Notes: generated by a model not told the origin, from the sequence alone. 64,000 nucleotides of DNA from Mycoplasmatota bacterium (GCA_022771205.1 JALFCF010000008.1:1-64000), one strand, 5' to 3'; positions 53,950 through 63,159 are shown, numbered from the stretch's first letter. Made by a program: numbers and translations.

Positions 53950-54199
53950 CAATAATTAATTTAATAGCAGTCCGTTCCTCCCCATCAATCGCTATATCTT
54001 GAAAAGCAGGAATACAAACTAAATTTTTACCCGACGGTGCAACAAAACCTCTAGCAATTGCAATTGCTTTAATCGCCTGATTTAATGCACCAGCACCTAC
54101 TGCTTGAATTTCTGCAGCTCCTTTTTCACGAAATACATTAGCAAGAGCTCCTGCTACACTATTAGGATTAGATTTACTACTAACTTTTAATGTTTCCAT
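53939..54199 (-). CDS. spoVS: Stage V sporulation protein S
   Basis: An 86-residue SpoVS with the family text LKVSSKSNPNSVAGALANVF, IQAVGAGALNQAIKAIAIAR and FVAPSGKNLVCIPAFQDIAI. SpoVS is a small conserved (Alba-like) protein that affects sporulation timing and septation in Bacillus; homologues also occur in non-sporulating bacteria. Together with CotE at 43426 it suggests sporulation, but neither proves it. GAGAGGA is upstream of the ATG. Confidence 0.94.
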   Translation of the reverse strand: METLKVSSKSNPNSVAGALANVFREKGAAEIQAVGAGALNQAIKAIAIARGFVAPSGKNLVCIPAFQDIAIDGEERTAIKLIIETK

Positions 54200-54258
54200 A
54201 TATATTAATTCCTCTCTTTCTATACACTAATATATGAAAGAGATAAAAAAATATGATA

Positions 54259-55167
54259 CTATTTTATTTTATTCAAAGCCTCTTTTATAACATCAATACT
54301 ATGTTGCAATTGAGAAGTTTCTTCCTCAGTCAAATCAACAAAAACTCGTCCTTTAGAACCACGTTTATTAACAATAGTAGGAAGTCCAATAAAAACATCA
54401 TTTTCTTTATCATAAGTAGAAACTGTAATAATTTTATTTTCATCCCCCAAAATAGCATTAGTAATAGATACTAAACACATACCAATACCATAATACGTAG
54501 CTCCTTTACGTTCTATTATTTTATATGCAGCATTCTTTACTTCATCTGCTATTTGCTTTTTTTCTTCAATACTTAAAAATTTTCCGATATTTTGTAAACC
54601 AACCGTAGCATTACTCCATGGAACAAACTCACTATCACCATGCTCTCCAATCACATAAGCATGAATATTTTTAGGACCAATCCCAAGCTTTTCTCCAATC
54701 AAATAGCGAAGTCTAGAAGTGTCTAAACTTGTACCACTCCCCAATACTCTATGAGAATCAAAGCCAGAATATTTCCAAGTAAGATAAGTCATAACATCTA
54801 AAGGATTCGTTGCAACTAAAAAAATACCCTTAAAACCACTCTTCACAACTTCACCAACAATAGATTTAAAAATCTTACTATTCTTATAAATTAAATCCAT
54901 TCTAGTTTCGCCTTTATTTTGATTAGCCCCAGCAGCAATGACTACTATTTTAGCATCATTGCAATCCGAATAATCACCACAACGAATATCTATTTTAGAA
55001 GGAGCAAATGCAAGGCAATGATTCAAATCCATCGCTTCCCCTTCAGCACGCTCTTTATTCAAATCTACCAATACTAACTCATTAACACTGGTACGTTGAT
55101 TAAGCAAAGCATATGCATAGCTCATACCAACATTACCACATCCTACAATTACAACTTTATTATGCAT
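54259..55167 (-). CDS. ldh: L-lactate dehydrogenase
   Basis: A 302-residue enzyme: the NAD-binding GCGNVGMSYAYALL, VDLNKERAEGEAMDL, catalytic Arg region, TNPLDVMTY, and the active-site His in GEHGDSE. It lacks an N-terminal signal and is of usual length. It reduces pyruvate to lactate and regenerates NAD+, fitting fermentative growth. The ATG has AGGAGG upstream. Confidence 0.93.
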   Translation of the reverse strand: MHNKVVIVGCGNVGMSYAYALLNQRTSVNELVLVDLNKERAEGEAMDLNHCLAFAPSKIDIRCGDYSDCNDAKIVVIAAGANQNKGETRMDLIYKNSKIFKSIVGEVVKSGFKGIFLVATNPLDVMTYLTWKYSGFDSHRVLGSGTSLDTSRLRYLIGEKLGIGPKNIHAYVIGEHGDSEFVPWSNATVGLQNIGKFLSIEEKKQIADEVKNAAYKIIERKGATYYGIGMCLVSITNAILGDENKIITVSTYDKENDVFIGLPTIVNKRGSKGRVFVDLTEEETSQLQHSIDVIKEALNKIK

Positions 55168-55205
55168 ACAATCCCTCCTAATATTAGTATACCATCAAAA
55201 AAGAA

Positions 55206-55228
55206 AAAATAGATATAATATCTATTTT
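55206..55228 (-). terminator. Terminator of the SGNH-hydrolase gene
   Basis: Arms AAAATAGATAT / ATATCTATTTT around one base, overlapping the stop, followed by TTC and T-rich sequence on the minus strand. Confidence 0.75.
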
Positions 55229-56220
55229 ATATATTTCATAATTTCCTTTGTAATAACTTCATATCCATCATCAGTAATATGTAGTCCATCCTTAGTATAA
55301 TCAGATTGAATAACATCTTCTTCCTCATCCGGATCCAATAACAAATCATACATATCAATAAAAGTTATATTTTCTTTCTTACAATAATCCTTCAAAGTAT
55401 CATTAATAGATGTTATTTCTTCATTAGTTCTAGACTGTGCACCTTTTTTCTCTTCATCAACTGGATAAATAGACTCCAAATAAAGTTCAGCATAAGGTCT
55501 ATTTTCTTTTAATTCAGATAGAATTTCCTCAATATTCTTAATAATATCTTCTTCTTTTACTCCCGCTTGGATATCGTTTGTACCAATAAGCAAAAATACT
55601 TTAGAAGGATTATATTGATAAGCTCTATTTTTTAAACCAGCTAATATATCCTTTGTTAGATTACCACTAATTCCACTATTAACAACATTCATATCTGGAA
55701 AGTATTTCTCCAAATCATATTGTTCAGTAATAGAGTCCCCTAAAAACAAATAATTATCATCTACAATAACTACTTCTTTTTCTTTAGTAACAACCTTCGT
55801 TTCAACTGGTCTAGTTACAATATAAATACACACAATAAGTATAGCTAAAAGTAAAATCAATACACTAATAACAGCAAATAATCTACCAATTTTCATTTTA
55901 GAATGTTCTTTAATCTTTTTACTATTTTCCTTATTTTTTTGACGTTCATAAGACTGTGCCAATTCATCGATAATTTTTTCTTTCTTCTTTCTTTTATTTT
56001 CTACAAAACTTGTATCAATCTCATCAGAAAAATTCATTTCATCAAAATCAAAAACTTGTTGTTTAGTAATATTAAAATTCTTATCATTAGAATTATTAAT
56101 TTTTTTATTATAATTTTTAGAATGAGAGTTAACTTTTTTAGATTTAGATCCCTTATAATTATTATATCTAGCACTACGTTTTCTATTACTATTAGAATTA
56201 TTGCGATTATCACTATTCAT
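55222..56220 (-). CDS. Membrane-anchored SGNH/GDSL hydrolase
   Basis: A 332-residue protein. The N-terminal 110 residues are Asn/Lys/Ser-rich and disordered in the cytoplasm. One membrane helix (IGRLFAVISVLILLLAILIV) precedes an outer SGNH domain with LFLGDSITEQYDL (Ser), GISGN (Gly), LLIGTNDI (Asn) and DGLHITDDGY (Asp/His). It is probably a lipase, esterase or acetyl-polysaccharide deacetylase acting on the envelope. The cytoplasmic extension is unusually long for the family. Confidence 0.82.
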   Translation of the reverse strand: MNSDNRNNSNSNRKRSARYNNYKGSKSKKVNSHSKNYNKKINNSNDKNFNITKQQVFDFDEMNFSDEIDTSFVENKRKKKEKIIDELAQSYERQKNKENSKKIKEHSKMKIGRLFAVISVLILLLAILIVCIYIVTRPVETKVVTKEKEVVIVDDNYLFLGDSITEQYDLEKYFPDMNVVNSGISGNLTKDILAGLKNRAYQYNPSKVFLLIGTNDIQAGVKEEDIIKNIEEILSELKENRPYAELYLESIYPVDEEKKGAQSRTNEEITSINDTLKDYCKKENITFIDMYDLLLDPDEEEDVIQSDYTKDGLHITDDGYEVITKEIMKYIK

Positions 56221-56243
56221 AAAATTCCTCCTAACTACAAAGA

Positions 56244-56264
56244 AAAAGGTAATTAATACCTTTT
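56244..56264 (-). terminator. Terminator of the D-Ala-D-Ala carboxypeptidase gene
   Basis: Arms AAAAGGTA / TACCTTTT with a five-base loop about 50 bases after the stop, followed by T-rich sequence on the minus strand. Confidence 0.75.
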
Positions 56265-56310
56265 AAGTTACAAAAAGATTATACATCAGAAGAATAAAAA
56301 TAGTCAATTT

Positions 56311-57495
56311 CTATTCAAAAGAAAACGCAAAGTTTCCAGAAACCAAGTCTTTAATACTTTTTCCAAACAACTGTAAAAAAGAAAGCTGATAAACAGAATC
56401 AGAAACAGTCAGTGGTACACTAATAATTTCCTTTTCTCCATCTTTTACAACTACTTTCCCAACAATATCACCTTGTTTAATAGGCAATTGAAAATCTTTA
56501 GTCTTAACTTCATAAGTATAGTTATGCTTTTTATTAGATTTTTCCGTTATAACCCCAATATCAGAAATAGGAACCAAAGAAATCTTTTCTTCTGTAGCTT
56601 TATCTAAAGAAATCTTTTTTAAAACATCACCTTTTGACTTAATCAAATTCATTTGATAATGATTAAACCCATAATCTAATAAATTCATTGTTTCTTGATT
56701 TCTAACAGAGCTATTTTCCTCTCCCAATACAACTGCTATAAATCGTAAATTATTCTTCTTAGCTGTAGCAGCTAAACAATACTTAGCAGCATCAGTATGA
56801 CCAGTCTTTAAACCATCTGCTCCTTCATAAAACCGAACCAATTTATTAGTATTAACTAACCAAAACTTATTAGCTGTATCTTCACGTAAATAATCCTCAT
56901 AAACAGAAGAAAATTCTAAAATTTCTGGATAATTAATAACTAATTCTCTAGCAATCATCGCCATATCATAAGCACTAGAATAATGACCTTCTTCATCTAA
57001 CCCAGTACAATTTTTAAAAGCTGTATGCTTAAGTCCTAATTCCTTTACTTTTTGATTCATTTGTTTAACAAAAGCCGATTCACTCCCGGCTAAAACTTCA
57101 GCCATTTGAATAGTAGCATCATTAGCACTAGCCATAGAAATTCCTTTAAACAAATCTCGAATACTAATCTTTTCTCCAACACTTAAATATATTTGAGAAC
57201 CACCCATATCACTAGCATTTTGACTAACTGTAACAACATCATCCCAAGCAATTTTCCCATTACGTATAGCATCTAAAATTAATATCTGAGCTACCATTTT
57301 AGTCATAGAAGCAATAGGTACTTCTTTATCAGGATTTTTAGAAAAAACAACCTTACCACTATTAGCTTCCATTAAAATACCACTTACCGCTCCAGGAATA
57401 AGTTCAGTTTCCACACTCTCTTCTGCCGAAACAGGAATAATAAACAAACTACAAAAAACAAAAGAAATTGAAAAGATAAACACAAAACATTTCAT
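56311..57495 (-). CDS. Serine-type D-Ala-D-Ala carboxypeptidase (PBP5/DacF type)
   Basis: A 394-residue class A PBP5-like enzyme from ATG 57495 (GGAGGT upstream). It has a signal peptide (residues 1-25, FCSLFIIPVSA), the SxxK active site (ASMTKMV), SxN (SAND) and KTG (GLKTGHTDAA), then a C-terminal beta domain ending in a short amphipathic helix that should tether it to the membrane. It trims pentapeptides in peptidoglycan. It is divergent from vanY-like gene, another carboxypeptidase. Confidence 0.9.
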   Translation of the reverse strand: MKCFVFIFSISFVFCSLFIIPVSAEESVETELIPGAVSGILMEANSGKVVFSKNPDKEVPIASMTKMVAQILILDAIRNGKIAWDDVVTVSQNASDMGGSQIYLSVGEKISIRDLFKGISMASANDATIQMAEVLAGSESAFVKQMNQKVKELGLKHTAFKNCTGLDEEGHYSSAYDMAMIARELVINYPEILEFSSVYEDYLREDTANKFWLVNTNKLVRFYEGADGLKTGHTDAAKYCLAATAKKNNLRFIAVVLGEENSSVRNQETMNLLDYGFNHYQMNLIKSKGDVLKKISLDKATEEKISLVPISDIGVITEKSNKKHNYTYEVKTKDFQLPIKQGDIVGKVVVKDGEKEIISVPLTVSDSVYQLSFLQLFGKSIKDLVSGNFAFSFE

Positions 57496-57581
57496 ATATA
57501 CCTCCATTATTTTCTATGTAAAATTTAAAAAAAATATACATAAATATTAAAAAGAATGATAATATGAAAATAGGTGATAAA

Positions 57582-58439
57582 ATGAAAAGAAGGAAACTAA
57601 AAAAAGCTCCTAAAATAATTTTAATATTACTGATTATTTTTCTAATTATAGTAGGAATAACTATAAATCAAAATAATAAAACACCAAATTCAGAACAAAA
57701 ACTTACACAAGAAGAAAAAATATTACAAAATCTAAAAAAAATACCATATTACAAAAAAGAAAATAAAAACCGTTATCTAAAATATCAGCAAGAACATAAA
57801 AATAAAAAAACAGAAGAAATTGTAACTGATGTAAATATAGGAATAGATAAACCATATTATACAAATACAAAACCATCAAAACTACTAAATAGTAATTTGA
57901 TATTAGTAAATAAATATAACTATTTAACAGAGGACTATATTCCAGAAAATCTAGAAGAGATCAGTATAGAATATGCAAGAAGTGGAATGCAATTAGTTAG
58001 CGAAGCAAAAGAAGCTTTTGAAACACTATCACAAGAAGCAAAAAAAGATGGAATGACTATCATCGCTATGTCTAGTTATAGAAGTTATGATTATCAAGTT
58101 AATTTATACAACAATTACGTAAAAAGTGATGGAAAAGATGCAGCCGATACTTATTCTGCCAGACCAGGATTTTCAGAACACCAAACAGGATTAGCTGTAG
58201 ATATATATAATAAAGAATTACCTTATACTTCATTTGAAGAAACAAAAGAATTTGAATGGATGCAAAAAAATGCTTATAAATATGGCTTTATATTAAGATT
58301 TCCAAAAGATAAAGTAAATATTACAGGATATCAATACGAAGCATGGCATTATCGCTATGTAGGAAAAAAGGCAGCAAAATATATTCATGATCACAACATA
58401 ACCTTAGAAGAATACTACATAAAAAAAGTTGAGAATTAA
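57582..58439 (+). CDS. VanY-type D-Ala-D-Ala carboxypeptidase (M15B)
   Basis: A 285-residue protein from ATG 57582 (AGGTGAT upstream). A signal-anchor helix (IILILLIIFLIIVGITI) and a Lys-rich linker precede the M15B domain. Its zinc ligands are in SEHQTGLAVDIY (His and Asp) and AWHYRYVG (His), with MSSYRSYDYQVNLYNNYV before them. Relatives release the last D-Ala of peptidoglycan precursors. No vancomycin-resistance genes are nearby, so housekeeping wall trimming is likelier than resistance. Confidence 0.88.
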   Translation: MKRRKLKKAPKIILILLIIFLIIVGITINQNNKTPNSEQKLTQEEKILQNLKKIPYYKKENKNRYLKYQQEHKNKKTEEIVTDVNIGIDKPYYTNTKPSKLLNSNLILVNKYNYLTEDYIPENLEEISIEYARSGMQLVSEAKEAFETLSQEAKKDGMTIIAMSSYRSYDYQVNLYNNYVKSDGKDAADTYSARPGFSEHQTGLAVDIYNKELPYTSFEETKEFEWMQKNAYKYGFILRFPKDKVNITGYQYEAWHYRYVGKKAAKYIHDHNITLEEYYIKKVEN

Positions 58440-58456
58440 ATAATCTCAACTTTTTT
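58422..58456. terminator. Bidirectional terminator between vanY-like and adhesin-locus genes
   Basis: Perfect 13-bp arms AAAAAAGTTGAGA / TCTCAACTTTTTT. Both convergent stop codons lie inside the stem-loop; their genes overlap by 4 bases. Confidence 0.88.
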
Positions 58457-59029
58457 ATTATCAAATTTCCTTCTAAAAAACAAATATAAGTTATAAAAGA
58501 AACTAACAATAAACCAAAATAACACAACTAAATTACTTAATTGAACAATAGAAAGAATCTGCTTATTTTGATATAAAGCAACTGGATCAGCCATATCTAG
58601 ACTTCCTTGAATAATTAAACTAATAAACATCGAGAATAATAAGAAAACAAAAGTAGAACAACAATAATTAAAACCTTTTTTTATATTACCCATATTTCTA
58701 CTAAACATCGTAAAAATACATACAATAATCATAAAAACAACAATAAAGAAATAAACAACTGTAGATGGAAAATAGTAATAATCCATGACTTTCATAATAA
58801 AAGAGTCAATACAAGTAAGTGTATAAGATGGAAAATACAAAACAAAAGATAAAATACCAACAATTGAGAAAACAGATAAAACAATAGGAACAATTTTATT
58901 TTTTATCTTTATATTAAATATTAATAAAAGAAGAAATAGGAGGAAAAACAAAACTAGTTCAATAGACATAAAAGATGAAAATAACATTTGCAATATTATT
59001 TTCATCTTACTAAATAAACCTAGCTCCAT
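58436..59029 (-). CDS. Multi-pass membrane protein of the sortase-adhesin locus
   Basis: A 197-residue hydrophobic protein with about five membrane helices and no known motif. It starts 11 bases after the sortase gene stop, so it is the third gene of the adhesin-sortase operon. Its role may relate to surface-protein export or processing, but that is only inferred from position. Confidence 0.6.
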   Translation of the reverse strand: MELGLFSKMKIILQMLFSSFMSIELVLFFLLFLLLLIFNIKIKNKIVPIVLSVFSIVGILSFVLYFPSYTLTCIDSFIMKVMDYYYFPSTVVYFFIVVFMIIVCIFTMFSRNMGNIKKGFNYCCSTFVFLLFSMFISLIIQGSLDMADPVALYQNKQILSIVQLSNLVVLFWFIVSFFYNLYLFFRRKFDNKKVEII

Positions 59030-59040
59030 ATCAACACCTC

Positions 59041-59718
59041 CTATACTAATTCTGCAATATAAATAGTCTGTGTAGTATCATCATTTTTAGTACACGTAAT
59101 AAGTGTTAAAGTTGTTTTATTATAATTTCTATAAATTGCAACTTTACCAGTCTTTGGAACTGTATATATATTTACCATTCGATATCTATACTTTTGACCT
59201 TGATATGTAATATAAGCAGAATCACCTATATTCAAACGATATAGATATGCAAAAAAGGAAATATAGGCATCACCTGAATGAGCCATCAACATCAAATTTC
59301 CATTAATAACATTAGGCATAGTAGAACCAGGTAATACAGACACATTATATTCAATACTATTGTACTTAGAATCAGTACTATAAAAACCTCTTTTTAATCC
59401 AATCTTTGGGATTTCAAGTACCCCAAGATACTTACTATAATCAATCTCTTTAGCAGACTGCTGATAAACTGTACCATCTGATATATTATCAGCAACAGGG
59501 ACATCTACTTCTTTTTCTTCTTCAACTGGTAAATTCATACCAGCAATTGCTATTTCCATATTAGCAAAAACTTGATCTTTTAAAAATACCAAATGATTAT
59601 AAGAAAGAACAAAAATTCCTATAAATACAAGGAAAGAGCCCATTAATAATAACTGACTCTTTCTCAAACCTCTAACTTTTTTATTATTGTTGTTGTTTTT
59701 TTGGTTTAGTATTTGCAT
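59041..59718 (-). CDS. Sortase
   Basis: A 225-residue sortase: an N-terminal membrane anchor (LLLMGSFLVFIGIFVLSYN), a linker and the sortase barrel with catalytic His147 (LMLMAHSGD) and Cys209 in TLxTC (LTLITCTK). At the place of the usual catalytic Arg, about eight residues after the Cys, Gln217 is seen (DDTTQTIYIAEL), so Arg may be substituted or elsewhere. It overlaps the end of the adhesin gene by 35 bases, so it very likely anchors that protein to the wall. Confidence 0.85.
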   Translation of the reverse strand: MQILNQKNNNNNKKVRGLRKSQLLLMGSFLVFIGIFVLSYNHLVFLKDQVFANMEIAIAGMNLPVEEEKEVDVPVADNISDGTVYQQSAKEIDYSKYLGVLEIPKIGLKRGFYSTDSKYNSIEYNVSVLPGSTMPNVINGNLMLMAHSGDAYISFFAYLYRLNIGDSAYITYQGQKYRYRMVNIYTVPKTGKVAIYRNYNKTTLTLITCTKNDDTTQTIYIAELV

Positions 59719-60910
59719 AAATAATACCTACTCCACATAACAATACAACAAGACCTATAAAGTAAACTGATTGAGCAATACTCATACTAGTATCAGGTAC
59801 TTCTGGAGTATAGTTAATAGGAATTTCTAAACCAGTGTCAGTTGGAACATCATTAGTAAATACTGTACTTACTGTTTGAGCTCCGTCTGCTCTATAATAA
59901 TATCCATCATATCCTCTAACAGTTCCTGTAGCATAAAGTTGAACAACCTTGTTCTCTTCAGTTACAGATTCAACAGGGATTCTTACATAAAATTTTTCAA
60001 GATTAGAATAATCTTTAATTTCTTGACCATTTTCATCAACTAAAATTGTTCCATCTGGAGCAGATTTAATTGATACTTCTAATGAACCATCAACAAAATT
60101 ATCAGGATCACTCTTAGTTATAGTAACTAAAGAAGTTTGATAATATTTTTCATCTTCTGTAATTGACATTTCTTGATTAGCAAGACTCATAGAAATTGTT
60201 CCATTAGTAGTAACATTAGATTGTTTTGCATTAGCTATGATATCGGCAATATAAGTATCATAGAAAGTAGCTTGGCTAGAAGCACCTGCAGCACAACCAT
60301 CTACACGACATGTAGTTAATTCACTATCCTGCCAATAAATAGATGAAACAGTTTTTATACTTTCAATATCAGCAACATTTCCAGAACCAGTACCATTATT
60401 AGCAGCACCAGTTTCATATAAATATTGCCAAATAGCTACTTGTGTAATCCAAGTTTGAACTTCATCTGGGAAAACTTCACCATTAGCATCTTTAAACTTG
60501 TAATGTGGGAAAGTATGAGCCATTACATACAATAATCCTTGGTCTGTAATTTTCTCTTTCTTAGTCATTGTAACTCCACCACGATAATCAATATCACGTT
60601 CCAAACAGAAAATTGGAATACCTTCCGTAGTAGAATACATAAACACAGGGAAGCCAGCCCCACTATTTTGTCCAATAATTCCAGTACCAGTAGGTGCCTG
60701 AGTAGTAAAACTATCACCCAATCCTTCATCAGGAGGAATTGGTGTAACAGCAGCATAAGATACATTAGTAACCCCAATTAGTAAAAAAGAAAAGAAAGAT
60801 ACTAATACCATCATCACTGACAATTTTTTAGACAACTGTGATTTAAAAACTTGTTGAAATGTTGATTGTTTTTTGTTATTTTGATTATTTTCCATATATA
60901 TCTTCTCCAT
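59684..60910 (-). CDS. Sortase-anchored surface protein with internal-thioester (TQXA) domain
   Basis: A 408-residue surface protein: signal peptide (residues 28-54, FSFLLIGVTNVSYAA), then a thioester domain with Cys102 (IPIFCLERD) and Gln157 in the TQxAIW motif (TQVAIW, 156-161), which in this family form a Cys-Gln thioester able to bond host proteins. Beta-sandwich stalk segments follow. The C-terminus has a sorting signal VPDTS (371-375), a hydrophobic helix and a basic tail. It overlaps its sortase gene. I infer covalent adhesion to the host or neighbouring cells. It lacks the common LPxTG motif. Confidence 0.85.
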   Translation of the reverse strand: MEKIYMENNQNNKKQSTFQQVFKSQLSKKLSVMMVLVSFFSFLLIGVTNVSYAAVTPIPPDEGLGDSFTTQAPTGTGIIGQNSGAGFPVFMYSTTEGIPIFCLERDIDYRGGVTMTKKEKITDQGLLYVMAHTFPHYKFKDANGEVFPDEVQTWITQVAIWQYLYETGAANNGTGSGNVADIESIKTVSSIYWQDSELTTCRVDGCAAGASSQATFYDTYIADIIANAKQSNVTTNGTISMSLANQEMSITEDEKYYQTSLVTITKSDPDNFVDGSLEVSIKSAPDGTILVDENGQEIKDYSNLEKFYVRIPVESVTEENKVVQLYATGTVRGYDGYYYRADGAQTVSTVFTNDVPTDTGLEIPINYTPEVPDTSMSIAQSVYFIGLVVLLCGVGIIYANTKPKKQQQ

Positions 60911-60969
60911 AATACACCACCTTTATAAAACAATTATAACATAGTTTTCAATTTTTCAATATCTTTTTT

Positions 60970-62196
60970 TTAGCTTATTGTAAAAATATCTTCAAAATCT
61001 TGTAAATGAGGAATTTTTTTATAATATACTTTTGCTAAAACCTCACCTTTCTTTACATTATCACCCACTTGTTTAGTCAACTCAATTCCTACACCATAAT
61101 CAATAGAATCCTCTTTAGAAATACGACCGGCTCCCAAAGAAACTGATAATTCTCCTAACTTAATGGCTGATATACTTTCTATAGTCCCAGATTTTTTTGC
61201 TTTAATTTCCTTACACTTTTTACTAATAGATAATCTTGTAATATCACCATGTTGTGCTTCCACTAACTCTAAAAATTTTCTATATGCATCACCAGATTTA
61301 ATAGCTTGTAACACCATATCTTGTGCATCTTGTGGTAGAACTCCTTTAGCCATACACACCAATTCAGTAGATAAATCAATACACAGTTTTGTCAAATTAT
61401 TTCCAATTTCTTCACCTTTTAAAATACGTTGAGCTTCCATTACTTCCAAACTATTTCCAATACAATACCCTAAAGGAGTATTCATATCACTAATTATAGT
61501 ATGTACTTCTTTTTGATAAACTTTACCAATTTTTTTAACTAAAATAGAAAGTTCTTGAGCCTCTTTTTTTGTTTTAAGTAAAGCCCCATTTCCCACTTTT
61601 ATATCAATCAATATTTTATCAGCTCCACCAGCAATTTTTTTACTCATAATACTAACTGCAATAAGAGGAACTGACGAAACTGTAGCAGTAACATCACGTA
61701 ATGCATAAATTTCCTTATCCATTGGAGCTAAACTTGTTGTTTGACCAGTAATAACAACCCCTATATCTTGAACTTGTTTAATAACTTCTTCATCAGACAA
61801 GTCTATTCTATATCCTGGTATACTTTCTAACTTATCGATAGTACCACCAGTATACCCAAGACCACGACCACTCATTTTTAAGATAGGAACACCAAGGCTT
61901 GCAACAATAGGAGCAATAATTAATGTGGTTTTATCGCCAATTCCTCCAGTAGAATGCTTATCAACAACAACGCCTGGAATAAAACTTAAATCTAAAGTAT
62001 CTCCACTATCAATAAAGATTTTAGTTAAAGCAAAGATTTCTTCTTCAGTCATACCATTAATACAAATAGCCATAAGTAAACTAGACATTTGATAATCTTT
62101 GACTGTACCTTCTAAATATCCATTAAAAAAAACATCCAACTCATGATAACTTAATTCTTTTCCTAATCTTTTTTTATTTATAATATCAGTAATCAT
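60970..62196 (-). CDS. pdp: Pyrimidine-nucleoside phosphorylase
   Basis: A 408-residue enzyme of the thymidine/pyrimidine phosphorylase family. It has the phosphate-binding DKHSTGGIGDKTTL, MSGRGLGYTGGTIDKLESI, and SIMSKKIAGGADKILIDIKV, plus a C-terminal alpha/beta domain. It splits uridine, thymidine and deoxyuridine to base and pentose phosphate for salvage. It is slightly shorter than the usual 430 residues. It overlaps a GNAT gene stop by 4 bases, so they form an operon. Confidence 0.9.
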   Translation of the reverse strand: MITDIINKKRLGKELSYHELDVFFNGYLEGTVKDYQMSSLLMAICINGMTEEEIFALTKIFIDSGDTLDLSFIPGVVVDKHSTGGIGDKTTLIIAPIVASLGVPILKMSGRGLGYTGGTIDKLESIPGYRIDLSDEEVIKQVQDIGVVITGQTTSLAPMDKEIYALRDVTATVSSVPLIAVSIMSKKIAGGADKILIDIKVGNGALLKTKKEAQELSILVKKIGKVYQKEVHTIISDMNTPLGYCIGNSLEVMEAQRILKGEEIGNNLTKLCIDLSTELVCMAKGVLPQDAQDMVLQAIKSGDAYRKFLELVEAQHGDITRLSISKKCKEIKAKKSGTIESISAIKLGELSVSLGAGRISKEDSIDYGVGIELTKQVGDNVKKGEVLAKVYYKKIPHLQDFEDIFTIS

Positions 62197-62594
62197 ATAA
62201 ACTCCTTTCGAAATACATCTGTTTCTCGAATTTGAAACCCCAACTTATCATACAAATGATGAGCAGCAATCCTTTTTGGATTAGATGTTAATTCTAGATA
62301 TGAAATTTCCATCTGTTTACTTAGTACAAATACTTCTTCAAACATTTTTGTTGCAATATGCTGATTACGAAAATCAGGATGTGTACAAACATAGTTGACG
62401 TGAAAATAACGTACATCTCGTACCCCATCAATAAGAAGGTTTAATACAAGATACCCAACTACTTGATTATCAATAACAGCAAGAAGTTCTATATCTTGTT
62501 CACTTGTTTGACCAACTTTTTTCAATTGAAAACATAAATCCAAAAGTTCATTTAAAGAGTCCAAATATCGACTATCATAACGAACTATATTCAT
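62193..62594 (-). CDS. GNAT-family N-acetyltransferase
   Basis: A 133-residue GNAT from ATG 62594 (AAGGTGGG upstream), with the acetyl-CoA-binding V-x-T-H-P-x-x-[RQ]-x-x-H pattern in CTHPDFRNQHIATKMFEEV. The C-terminal NPKRIAAHHLYDKLGFQIRE is typical. It shares a transcript with pdp. The substrate is unknown; the fold alone does not tell it. Confidence 0.82.
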   Translation of the reverse strand: MNIVRYDSRYLDSLNELLDLCFQLKKVGQTSEQDIELLAVIDNQVVGYLVLNLLIDGVRDVRYFHVNYVCTHPDFRNQHIATKMFEEVFVLSKQMEISYLELTSNPKRIAAHHLYDKLGFQIRETDVFRKEFI

Positions 62595-62631
62595 AAAACA
62601 CCCCACCTTAATACTATTATCATATCAAAAA

Positions 62632-62655
62632 AAAAGCACCAATTCTAGTGCTTTT
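62632..62655 (-). terminator. Terminator of ssb
   Basis: Arms AAAAGCAC / GTGCTTTT with an eight-base loop, followed by a long T run on the minus strand. Confidence 0.88.
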
Positions 62656-62677
62656 ATAATTTTATTAAATATATAAA

Positions 62678-63013
62678 TTAAGATTTCTCCTCCGTAGATT
62701 TAGAAGTTAAAAAAGTAATTTTTTCAGCAATGACTTCCATAACTGTTTCCTTTTTGTCATTTTTATCTAAATTTCTAGATTGCAATCTTCCTTTTACTCC
62801 AACTATATCCCCTTTATGGCAATAAAGGCTTGTATTTTCTGCAATATTGTCCCAAGCAACACATCTAATAAAATCCGTATCATAATTTCCTTCCATATTT
62901 TTAAAACTTCTAGGAATAGCTAAAGTAAGAACTAAATATTTTTTTAAATTTTCACTCTTTTTTAATTCCAAATCATAAACAATGCGGCCAACCAAAACCA
63001 CCTGATTTAACAT
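62678..63013 (-). CDS. ssb: Single-stranded DNA-binding protein, without the acidic tail
   Basis: A 111-residue SSB OB-fold (LNQVVLVGRIVYDLELKKS, FIRCVAWDNIAENTSLYCHKGD, VGVKGRLQSR). It ends after the OB fold at KSTEEKS and lacks the usual acidic D-D-x-P-F tip that recruits repair and replication partners. It may be a second, specialised SSB, as in competent Bacillus SsbB, or a reduced one. The ATG has AAGGAGG upstream. No rpsF/rpsR genes are next to it. Confidence 0.9.
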   Translation of the reverse strand: MLNQVVLVGRIVYDLELKKSENLKKYLVLTLAIPRSFKNMEGNYDTDFIRCVAWDNIAENTSLYCHKGDIVGVKGRLQSRNLDKNDKKETVMEVIAEKITFLTSKSTEEKS

Positions 63014-63102
63014 TTTTCACCTCCTTTCAAAATCATCATATAGATTAAAATAAACTATTGCAAATAGACAAAAAATGAAATTTAAACAAAATTGAAAATG
63101 AA

Positions 63103-63134
63103 AAAAGAGAATTTTCCTTTTGAAATTCTCTTTT
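63103..63134 (-). terminator. Terminator of the cysteine desulfurase gene
   Basis: Arms AAAAGAGAATTT / AAATTCTCTTTT with an eight-base loop, followed by a T run on the minus strand, 26 bases after the stop. Confidence 0.85.
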
Positions 63135-63159
63135 CTATATATAATTAATATATCAAAAA

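Noticed and set aside
57582-58439. Vancomycin resistance cluster
   Set aside because: Only a VanY-like carboxypeptidase is present, without vanHAX or vanRS; housekeeping wall trimming is likelier.
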